Positions 1 through 9,575 of a stretch of 64,000 bases of DNA are shown here, piece after piece. How positions within the stretch are numbered: the stretch's first letter is position 1; the number at the start of each line of letters is the position of its first letter. Source of the DNA: Pyronema omphalodes (Eukaryota > Ascomycota > Pezizomycetes > Pezizales > Pyronemataceae); contig JAJJXM010000023.1 in NCBI GenBank assembly GCA_024516155.1, positions 248,001 through 312,000 of the forward strand. Direction: 5' to 3'. The translations under genes were made by a program, and so were the position numbers. Below the pieces are notes generated by a model, which did no database searches, was not told where the DNA came from, and worked only from the letters and a program-made list of their open reading frames with translations.

Positions 1-1235
1 GTTTATGTGGAGAAACTCGATCTATTGGTGAATTCGACTCGTTTTATGTACTGTTGAGATTCGTTGTCGATGTCTTAGGGTACGCGGGAGTCTTGGGAGT
101 TGAAGTTAAGAGGCGCAATATTAAATTACAACAACTCTTGGTCGCGCTTTTTCTAGATCGCTCAAAGCTTTGGCCGGCCAAGATTGGGCTTATCCCGGTA
201 TGGTGTCGTCACAATCGATAAGCTGGTAACCGAGTGGGTAGGTGTATGGATGTGTGGATTAACTGATTTGTGATCGATTACCGGGAAAGCGATGAAAGCT
301 TAGGGGGCATGGCAGGCTTCTTATACTTGGTCTGTCACAGTTGAAAGGACTGTGGAGACAGTTGAACATAGACACTCTATGGTTGAGATGCAAACTGGGC
401 AGAATACTTGCGTGCAGCAGCATATCTGGGATTTTTTTTGTTGAATGAGGCAGTGGATGAGCAGACAGGATTCCGGATCATTGTTGCGGTTGGATGCGTA
501 CCTGGTTGGACAGACGTCATACTCAAGTACTTTACAGCGCGCGATGCAACGGGCAGCGGATGTGTGGCGAGTGGAGAGTGGCGATAGTGGCTGTGGAGAT
601 GCTATCGACATGTTCAATGGCGAGCGGCGAAAAACATTTTTTAACAGAACGCGTTATTCTATCGCAACGTACAATATCAAATGCGAAACTTCCACATCGC
701 TATTTGTAAAAATAGGAGTAAATAACCAATTCGAAATTCCAACTTGGCAGGAGGTTTCTGCAAATTTGAACGCGCAACAGCTCTATTCTACAAAAAGCTA
801 GCGCAGAATCTAGTTGCAAATCAGTAGATTAGATTAGATAGATCCAACCCTGGTATGTGTGCGGCTGAGAGCTAGGTGGGCATGCGACGTGGAGGGGAGA
901 ATCGAAGCCCGCAACCCTCTTGCCGTTTCGTTACGCGGCCATCACAGCACCTCCATTTCCACCGAATCACGAAATTGAAGCTGGAGGACGCGCCGTTTCG
1001 AAGCATAAGAATAACATACTTTTCTTTGCGACAATCTTCCAACTGGTATGCACTTCAGAAACACACTCCTGTTCACAAGCCAACTGCTTTCGGCTTTCCA
1101 TATCACTTCGACATGATTGTATCGTTCTACGCATCGAAGCTCAATCCGCCCTTCAAAGTTTAGACTTGAAAACTTACCACAACCGTTCCGCGCTACTACA
1201 GAACTTCCCGCGAACCGGCAATCAGATAACATACG
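1..1235. other. Spacer upstream of DCP2, no supported gene
   Basis: I see no family-recognisable protein here. A 118-codon ATG frame at 445-801 (+) has no recognisable motif and overlaps competing frames, so I do not call it. The last few hundred bases presumably hold the promoter and 5' leader of the decapping gene that starts at 1236, but no individual site can be named. Confidence 0.5.
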
Positions 1236-3789
1236 ATGGAATCAACACAGATGACGGCAATCCCTAAGAGGAAGTCAGCCCAAGTGAGTTGCATACCTCC
1301 GGCGGGACGCACTGTATGCTAATAAGCTATACGTATAGGTAATAACAGGTTCTAGCTACCAAGAAATTACCGAGGACCTACTCACGAGGTAGCTACCCTG
1401 GGCATGCAGCCCGGTTGACATGTCGTGTTGACCAGATTTAGGTTTGTCTTGTTTGTTCCGGAAGAAGAGCTATCAACAGTCGAGGTCTGGATTTTGTTAA
1501 GCTTTTATCGCCATAACTAACTGTTGGTAGAGAATAGCCTTTCAACTCGAAGAAGCACATTGGTTCTACGAAGATTTTGTCAAAGAAATTAACCCCGAAT
1601 CTAAATCCGTACAACTCAAGTACTTTCTAGCACGATTGTACCCATGCATTCCGCCATCTGTCATCGCACACGTACCACAGAGAGATGCGGCAGAGATACA
1701 CCAGTTGTTTATGAACTACAAAGGCCATGTACCAGTACGTGGAGTCATCATGCTCAATGAGACAATGGATAAATGCGTCATGGTTAAAGGGTGGAAGGGT
1801 GGGGCTTCCTGGAGTTTTCCCAGAGGAAAGATTGAAAAGAACGAAACCGACATAGAGTGCGCCGAGCGAGAGGCGTGGGAGGAGACTGGAGTAATCGTCC
1901 AGGGCCTTGTTTTACCTGAAAATAAGCTTGAACATCGAGTTCACGGCACACAAGAAGTTTGGATGTATGTCATTCCGGGAATACCAGAGGACACCAAATT
2001 CGAAGCAAAAACCAGGAATGAAATTAGCAAAATTGATTGGCATTCAATGGACCAACTGCCCGGTTGGCACAAATCAACGAGAAAAGGTGGAAAGGATTTT
2101 AACAACATCTCTAAACCTTCAAAATATTATTTGATTTATCCTTTCATTTTACTACTTCGACAGTGGATGGATACGAAAGGAAAAGAATGGAAAGCAAAGC
2201 AAGCTGCAGCAAAACAACAGAAGATGGAACTGGCTATAGAGGAAGCAGAGGCTACGCCATCTGCTGCGTCTCTGAAGAATCTTCTTGGTATAGGCCCCCA
2301 AGGAGGTACACAACAATTTGAAGCAGTACAAAATCCTTTAGAGGCACAAGGAGTTGCAACATCGAGTGGTTCTTCCCAAGAGAAAAAGTCCAGGGCACTA
2401 TTTAGGATGCTTAAAAGTGGCACTTCTGCTGAATCATCAGTTTCATCTCCTACCCAAAGCACCCAGCATAATGTACCGATGGCCACCGGTTCTTATCAAA
2501 CCCCACCAATTCACCCAACTTTACAAACCCAAGGACAAAGGTTTCAAACACCTATGCAAACCCCCGGAGTTTGGCATCCAGATTCTCAAAGTCATCCAAG
2601 CGATTACTTACCTACTCCCCCACCTACCTCTCGTTTCCCTCCTTCGACAGCCGTGAATCAAATGGCACCCACACATCCCCGTCAAAGTTCATACCCACAG
2701 ACTCCCCATATGTATCCCCCCCAAGGTATGCAACAGCAACAGCAGCAGCAGCAAGGGAGCACTATGGCACTGCAATATGGTCAGCAGTATGGCCAGAACA
2801 TGCAACAAGCGCCGCCTACAAATTTGGAAACATATGCCCCTGGAACACAACTGTCTACAAATCAGAGTACACTATTGGATATTTTTAAGACGGTAGAGAA
2901 GCCACTCTCACCACCGGCTACTACACAGACACTACCAAAAACTCCTTCGCCGCCAAACAATTTGTTCCAGATGCCCTCTACACCACAGGCAACCGTTTCA
3001 CAAGCTACACTACAGCAAACACCCCATCAATTCACCCCCGGCGGAACCCGTACCGTCTCCAACCCTTTGCAAGCCCAGCCACCCAATGGACCTAGAAGCT
3101 CTTATCAAAGTCGCCACATCACTCCTCAGCGTGGGCCTCGTGCAGCTACAGCTCAACCAGCGAATATGTACCAACCTCCCCAACGTCCTGGTACTGTTCA
3201 GCCTACCGCGCCCGGCGCAATTACCCCCCAGACCGCTAAAGCAGCAATGGCCGATGTTTACGCCAAACCATCCCCCGTTGCAGAGCATAAAACCTTGTTT
3301 ACAAGCAAGAATAATGACCAGGATAGGAAGAACCTGTTGTCAATGTTCCAAAACAGCCCATCGGCACTAGGACCTACCGACACTAAGCCGCAGCAGGCTC
3401 CGATAGATATAAACCAACCAAGCATGCCAGCACCACAGACTCAATCCCAGACATTGATGTCCCTTCTCCAGCCCTCTCAGCCTCAGCCTACGCAATCACC
3501 TGCGCTCGGTACACCTGCTGGAATTCAAACTCGTCAAGCAGTAGAGAATATCCGCTCCCGTAGAACCGCTACCGCATCTCCTTTGGCATCAGGCATGAAT
3601 TCTCCTATGGCAATGGGATCGCCTATGGCAACCCCAAGTGCGATCCCTAACCATTTGATGGAATCTCAATTGCCTCCTCGTGCTGGAACTCCTGGTAGAC
3701 AGACTCCGGTCAAGCCTAGACAGGCACTTATGGCCTTTTTAAACGATGTTGCAAATCAGGAGGGCGGAGTAAAATTGCCGGATATGTAG
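1236..3789 (+). CDS. DCP2: mRNA-decapping enzyme Dcp2 (Nudix hydrolase)
   Basis: Dcp2 removes the m7G cap of mRNA in the cytoplasm and P-bodies, committing it to 5'-3' decay. I rebuilt four exons: 1236-1283, 1339-1388, 1442-1484 and 1531-3789, giving 799 residues. The phases agree, and a CTAAC branch site precedes the last acceptor. The joined N-terminus reads DLLTRFVLFVPEEELSTVER then IAFQLEEAHWFYEDF, which matches the Dcp2 regulatory domain. The Nudix box runs from G146 to V168 (GKIEKNE, then REAWEETGV), with E161, E164 and E165 as the metal-binding glutamates. A Box B-like helix, KYYLIYPFILLLRQWM, lies near residues 245-260. The remaining ~530 residues are Pro/Gln-rich and disordered. They carry short leucine motifs near 294, 334, 493, 646, 687 and 777, such as NLLGI, LLDIF and NLLSMF, of the type that binds Edc3 and Pat1 in yeasts. 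A short polyglutamine run lies near residue 450. Function is near certain; the first exon is the least certain part. Confidence 0.93.
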
Positions 3790-4671
3790 AACATGATGAT
3801 GGAACCTGTTTTCATCTGCAACTGTTGCCCTTATTACGGTTGTTATGGTTTTGTGCCGGTTCGGGTTCGTTTGCGTCTGGTGGAAATTGGTGGGTTGTAT
3901 GTGCTGTTGTTTTCAGATGCCGCTATTTCTGTTTTACTTGATTTATGGTGCATCATTCTTGTTCTTGGCTCAGTTTGCTTTAGGCGCAGTCGCGGCTTAA
4001 GCGCTTAGCTTCAATGGTTTATATACCCATATGTTAGCAGATGTGTGTTTTCATTTTTGTTATTTTTACTCCTATATGTGTTTTTCTTGTTCTTTTCTTA
4101 TTGTTCATTTTACGATTGCTTCTTTTATGTCTATGTATGTGATCATTTTTCTTTGCATTTCATTTGTAGGGGTGTTCCACTGGTTCTACTTTGTGTTCAA
4201 CTTGTTTGGAAGCGGGAAATGAGGAGCTAGGCTTCAGGCTTTTGGAGGGCTGGATATCATGGTGGTTATGGAGTAGGAGTCCCTGATCTTTGCTTGTTTG
4301 TTTTTTTGTAAAGGAGCCGGATGCATATGGAGTTGAGGCAGGCGTGTTCTCGTTCGGTTCAATGATGACTTCTTTGATTATAGCTTTGGTTCGTAAGTTT
4401 TGCTTTCTTGCGAGTTTCGTTTGATGTTTCTCTGCTCGTTTTGAAGTCCGTTTTGATACCCAATAGGTCGGTTGTTGGAGTTTCAAGTCCCTATACTGTG
4501 TTGTTTTGTTTTTGGTGTATTTTTTGGTGTTTTTGGTCTTTTTCCCTTCCAGATACCCATCGTTTCCAGGTTTGTCGTAATTCTCTGCTTTCGCTTTGTT
4601 TGTACTACTTCACCACTTCTCACGCTAGCTTTCACTACCCACATTTATTTCATTCGCTCCCAGCATGAGGC
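3790..4671. other. DCP2 downstream region, T-rich, no gene
   Basis: This is T-rich, low-complexity sequence immediately after the Dcp2 stop and probably includes its 3' untranslated region. Short frames here are Phe/Cys/Val-rich and typical of T-rich DNA. I see no RNA gene or element until the LINE relic that begins near 4672. Confidence 0.5.
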
Positions 4672-4692
4672 ATTATTATTGAATCATACGCT

Positions 4693-4700
4693 GACAGAAG
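4693..4700. repeat. Left target-site duplication of hAT element
   Basis: GACAGAAG immediately before the left terminal repeat. It is identical to the octamer after the right terminal repeat. Confidence 0.85.
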
Positions 4701-5626
4701 CAGAGTTCGGCACGGTCCGTCCGGTCCCGTCCAGGCTTTGGACGGGACCGGACCGTCACTCGCGGTCCCGTCCTGAAGTAGGACCAGGACCGGCCGTCCT
4801 GGAGGCACCATGGACGGGACGGACCGCGGGTGACCGTGGGTGACCACCACTAGCGTCACTGCCGGTCACTCGAAACCCGCAGTTTTTTTACTACGGCTCA
4901 TGGTGTTTTCTTTAGATAATTCTGATGCATTGCATGAATTACAGTCACCTATATGGAATTGCTTGCAAACAAAGAAAAACCATACTGATGCATAAGAATG
5001 CGCCTTCTCCCACCACCAAAATGTGTCCTTCCCTATCCTTCTCGAATGAACACAACTCTTGAGGGGACAAGCAGAGTGTTCTGCTCCTGGTCGGAACAGG
5101 TGTAGAGGACGGCAATGAGCTCTGCTGGGAATTGTGTGATTGCTGTTGATGTTTGAATTACATGGCAATGGAAGAAGTGGAAAATTCTTGCAGGTAGAAG
5201 AAGGAAAGGTAGAAGATGGAATTTGAAGGATAGGAGGAATATTTACAGCGGGATCGTACTTTACTAACAAACAAAAATAATATCAAGCTACCATAGGCGG
5301 TCAAAATATTTCTGGGTGAAGTGTGCACCTGCAGTGGGATGTAAAAGTTTTACTAAAGTGCAGCATGACGGGTTCATCTACTACAGTGCTGAAGACGTCG
5401 CTGCTGCGGCCCATAATGTCTGGCAAACTTGAACCAAACCACCCCCTGCAAACTAGCTCACCCGAAACCCACGGTCCTGCCGTCACCCGCCGTCCCGTCC
5501 GGTCTTTTCAGTTTGCGGACGGGACCGGACCACCGAGTGGCCGTCCGTCCGAAGTCGAGGACGGGACCGGACCACCAGCGTGGTCCCGTCCGGTCCGCCG
5601 TCCTGGACGGACCGTGCCGAACTCTG
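4701..5626. mobile_element. hAT-type non-autonomous element (MITE), 926 bp
   Basis: A perfect 22-bp terminal inverted repeat starting CAGAGTTCGGCACGGTCC lies at 4701-4722 and, inverted, at 5605-5626. The octamer GACAGAAG directly flanks both sides (4693-4700 and 5627-5634). An 8-bp target duplication with CAG-starting inverted repeats is the hallmark of hAT superfamily transposons. Inside each end are several subterminal copies of GACGGGACCGGACC in both orientations, also a hAT habit, where they serve as transposase-binding repeats. The 0.6-kb interior has no transposase frame, so it must have been mobilised in trans. It is inserted in the LINE relic, so it is younger than that LINE. Confidence 0.88.
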
Positions 5627-5634
5627 GACAGAAG
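5627..5634. repeat. Right target-site duplication of hAT element
   Basis: GACAGAAG immediately after the right terminal repeat. Removing the element and one copy restores colinearity with the LINE 3' region. Confidence 0.85.
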
Positions 5635-5734
5635 TACAAAAGGCCTATGCAGGAAAAAATAACAAAAAACCCAATACCCGTCCTCGTGATTTTAACCACC
5701 TGATGAGGCCTCCCGATCTCCTAAACCCTGGATA

Positions 5735-5864
5735 TCCAACTTATTTTTTTTTTAAAAAAAAGAAAAAAACTACAAACAGAAAAAAGAAAAAAGAAAAAAA
5801 AAAAACATCATCAACATCAACATCAACATCAACATCAACATCAACATCAACATCAACATCAACA
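5735..5864. repeat. A-rich tract and (CATCAA)n microsatellite
   Basis: An A-rich, partly G-interrupted tract (about 5743-5805) runs into roughly nine copies of CATCAA (about 5809-5864). It lies inside the LINE relic, where the intact LINE has an A-rich 3' untranslated stretch, so it probably grew from that seed. Confidence 0.8.
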
Positions 5865-6315
5865 CTGGAAAACCACAGTGAAACAAATCACAGAGAACAG
5901 ACACCTTTGTTTAAACCTGATTCCGAGTGGTACCTGTATAGTATCCTACTCCAACCGGCTTCCTAAACCTATCCGTTAGAGAAAACTCCAATATGTCCTC
6001 TGTCAACTATTGATCTTTAAATGATGCCACAACATTCATCCTTATCCCTGGACTCATTCTCTTCTCTTCCCCGTCATCTGCTCAAGCTTTTTCTTCGACT
6101 ATCGACACCAAGAGGTCCCTCTTTAATGCTTTACATGTCCCAAACAGTCGCCCCCGCGTTTTGAGAGTTGGAAAACTAGCAACTATATGAGTCTTGCTTC
6201 TTGATTCTCATAAGATGTGTGCCGATTAAAGCGTGGCCTGACGCTAATTGGAGGAAAACTTCTACATACCGTCTTTTTCAGCTTTTCGGGAGATTCTGAA
6301 GGACCTTCCTTATGA

Positions 6316-6386
6316 TTTGACTTGATTTGATTTGATTTTTTGATTTTTAATCATACACCCTTCGAGGCCTCTAAGACCTATGCGGG
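6316..6386 (-). mobile_element. 71-bp 5'-truncated LINE copy
   Basis: The segment carries the same 3' end as the full LINE at 52482: a (TTTGA)n tail at the left, then TTTTTAATCATACAC and CTATGCGGG at the right. A 17-bp direct repeat, AAGGACCTTCCTTATGA, flanks it at 6299-6315 and 6387-6403. A tail-bearing, 5'-truncated fragment with a long target duplication is the signature of target-primed reverse transcription. It is nested in the older relic at 4672-6510. Confidence 0.85.
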
Positions 6387-8478
6387 AAGGACCTTCCTTA
6401 TGAGTATGAAAAATCAATTCACATGTAGATTCTAATGAGTGATGATATATGATTATTATCATTTACTTTTCCATCTTTCCATGGTCTTTCTTTTGACGCT
6501 GGATTAACATATTAGTCTAAGGATTTGTCTACAGAATTACTTGGGGGTGATTAATGTTTGCTTTGGAAGTTCACCAGTCATAATTATAGCCGTTTGTAGC
6601 CCTTTGTCCGTTAGTCGCAGTAGAAGGAGATAAATACATTCAAATTTTACCAGTAAACCTATAAAGAGTAAAGACGGTCTATGATCTATCATAGGGAAGC
6701 TATCGACATATAAACCGCTCATTGTTTATTGAATACATTGACATACCTTTGTATTCGCTTACCTGATGGTATTTTTACCCTGCTCCTGCACTTCCGTAGA
6801 GACCTAAGAAGATTGGCCTCCTCGGAATTTTCTAGCCAGTTTCAAGATATTTTGCAATCCATGATCCAGTTTTCAGTATTTTGAAAATTCTTAGATCGTA
6901 CGTTCTGATGTCTTTTCTTTGGTTCCAGAGGCGGTATCCGATGTCCATAGAAGCATTGATTCTATCATAATTTCTTGATCTACGCACACCAAATTCCGTT
7001 ACCTTGATGAAGGCCCGAGCAGGCGGAGCGACGGAGGCGGAGAGAAGGGGCAGAAGCAACCCGGCAGTATTATAAGGCCCAAGAAGAAAAAAAAAAGGAT
7101 TTAGGTGTAAAGAGAAGGGATAAGTAATGAGGGGAACAACTTGGCGGAATAATAATGAGCGTACAGGGCTCTAGACTATATTGACGCGAAAGAAAATCAG
7201 CATGGAGAACACTAGGGTGCTGTGGCCCCAAACAACGAAGGGTGCTCTAGGCTAGGGCTTTTCCTAGTAGGCCTCTGGGATTACAGACGGCGGCCTAAAG
7301 ATGTATATTAACACAGACTACGCCATAACCTGACGGTTGGGAACGTTTGAGAATTAATTAATCAATCAATCAATCAAACCGTTATCTTGATGTACTTAAA
7401 GTTATCAACATATGAACTAACCATTTTCTATTCCGCAAACCTCCTGCATCATGCATAATATCCAATATCCAAAGTACTAGCTGTATCCTATGCTTCTCGT
7501 CCGAGATTCTAAGTTTCCATCACATAGGCTGTAGCCGAAAACGTTGGATTTATGCTTTGATACTGTTGGTTCAATTGGAAATTATGGTGGTTTGAAGCTC
7601 TGGATGGTCTTCTCTGGGTGGTTATTTGATTATGCTTTGCTTGGAAATCAATCATAACCCGCATGCAGTGAAGTATTGAGTTAAACGGCGAGCGGATCTT
7701 TATTGGAGATGAAATATGAAAGAGATGATGTGACAGTGTAAGAAGAGTAAGGATCGGTATCTCAGTAGAAGTTACTCTATGGTAACTCTTCCGTCTGTAA
7801 AGTGGCTTTAAAGTTGGATGGAGACGTAGGGACAATCTTCTTGGATGTATAATGTATTGCGCTTCAGTTATTCTAGATTCGGTGTGTATTTTATTTGTAT
7901 GTTTATTCTATACGTATCCCATGCGTATTGAGCACAAAGTGTATGAGTAGATGAGCCTATGGCTCTATCACGATAAAAACAGTTTGTTTGCTTCCATTCT
8001 ATAAACATTCGTTATACAGCCTATGTTCAATCTTTCGAGATTTTCTTTATTACTCAGCCGATGTTTGATTCAGCATTCATGGCAGATTTTGAGGAATCAA
8101 GTTTATTGCATAGCTCAAGTGCAAGTTTGTATTCATCGGCGAATTGCGAATGATTGTTAAATAAACGCTTAGTACTACAATACCTAATAGGTACTGTATT
8201 GAATGGTTACTGGAGAAAGCTTACGTACTGGTACCGTTCCTTTAATGTGTTCTCTCTTTAACATATCAAGGCGTACAGAAGAAAACAATCACTCGAAGTA
8301 AATTTTGATAGTGAAACCAAGGTCGACGAAGATGAAGAGCAAGAAACGGCAAATATCCCGAAAAACGTTTTTCCAATCGGTGTGATCTGCCACTACCTCT
8401 TTTTCCTCAATTCCATACAATAAACTCAAATTTTTTTCCGTGTCACGCCAAAACATCTCGGCGAATCCCGCCCCTGCT

Positions 8479-8622
8479 ATGGCCGCCATAAGGTCAACCA
8501 GAAGTCTTAGTCGCTCCCCTCATGGAGCCCGAGCACCAGCCACCACCCTAAGCACATCGTTTCCACAAACTAAGCATCTACGCGAGCATCACGCGGCCAT
8601 AGTTACAGTTACAGTTACCTAA
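8479..8622 (+). other. Presequence-like short ORF (47 codons), doubtful
   Basis: The frame starts MAAIRSTRSLSRSPHGARAP and ends in a short VT repeat. It is rich in Arg, Ser, Ala and Thr and has no acidic residue until the single Glu near residue 35. That composition resembles a mitochondrial targeting presequence, often a separate first exon in fungi. No following exon or splice donor is evident, and the surroundings are AT-rich and gene-free. It may be a relic first exon, or chance. Confidence 0.15.
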
Positions 8623-9326
8623 ACATACGATAAACCTTTTTTTTTTTTGAGTTCTTTTGATTTTATCCGTGCGTAGAGATAGTCTAGCCGAGGAGACTAA
8701 GGTTTTGATGGACTGTTTGACAACTCCACGTTTTGTGGAGATTTAGAGGTGTTTAGGGGAGCGATCGACCGCAAGCGGCGAAACGCACGGACATGTAACT
8801 GGAGAAAGGAGAAAACTTTTGTGCTGGAATTGGATGTGGAGTTTATGATTTATGGAGATTTTGTGGTGGTTTGGCAAAACGGTTGAGAGAATTTATATAG
8901 AAATATCCAGTACTTGAGAACTCGCTTAGGCTTACAGATTTTCTGGGTTATGAGTACTAAAGATGGTCTTGAATGAATTGGGGTTACGTGGGGTGCCGCT
9001 ATATCCTCGACCCGGTGAAGTGCGGACGATTGCGGATGGAGAGTACAGTACTCGTAAGGTTATACACCTGACAGGTCAGAGCATACGAGAGATTGATGGA
9101 GCCGGTGAAGCTTATGAGGGTGAGATTTGGCAATCGATATATTGTGTGTTATGATTTGGTGAAGAATTACTTATTTGATTGTCAAGGGATACGGGTTGTC
9201 TATATTTTGTAATTTCACTCCAGAAGGTGCGTTTAAGGCAATACAAGGACAGCAGAAACATACGAGAATGAAGGATAGCAGGTAAAGTTGAAATGACATC
9301 AATGTTGTTAAGTATAATGACCTTTC

Positions 9327-9575
9327 AAAACTTTATGAGACTGCTATGGCATGAACATAGGTACGTGACATAAGATATTGATAACATTGTTGAACCAATA
9401 ACGATAAGTAAATTATGAGAACTGTTTAGAATAGAGTAGGTTTTGATGGACATTATATCGTAAACCATTTCATCATTTTTTATTTTCTTGGGGTTGAACG
9501 TGACGCATATCATGCATCTGACAACTATGTTTGCCCGGTTGCAGTGTCTTAGAGTTTCTGCAGGCCACAATAGCG
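9327..9575 (-). repeat. Degenerate repeat, copy 1
   Basis: Read on the minus strand from 9575, it matches 13115 onward on the plus strand. The shared core ATTGTGGCCTGC.GAAACTCT followed by ACACTGCAACCG has about 33 of 38 positions identical, and similarity fades over the next 100-200 bases. No coding capacity is visible. Confidence 0.55.

Larger units (their letters stand above)
4672..6510 (-). mobile_element. Degenerate LINE 3' relic (Tad-like), split by later insertions
   Basis: This stretch is colinear with the 3' untranslated region and ORF2 C-terminal end of the LINE at 52482-58525, in the same orientation. Matching landmarks are AATCATAC (4684 and 52511), AGGCCTATGC (near 5642), GTCCTCGTG and ACCACCT..GAGGC (near 5680-5705), GATCTCCT (5714), TCTTTAAAT (about 6012) and GTGCCGAT..GCGTGGCCTGA (near 6220 and 53092). 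Spacings agree within about 20 bases once the inserted elements and one target duplication are removed. Most differences are C-to-T or G-to-A relative to the intact copy, as RIP would leave. No reading frame survives. Both ends are approximate: the left end is marked by a short ATTATT tail and the right end fades near 6510. Confidence 0.72.

Noticed and set aside
445..801. 118-codon ATG frame upstream of DCP2
   Set aside because: No recognisable motif, overlapping frames on both strands, and no splice or context support.
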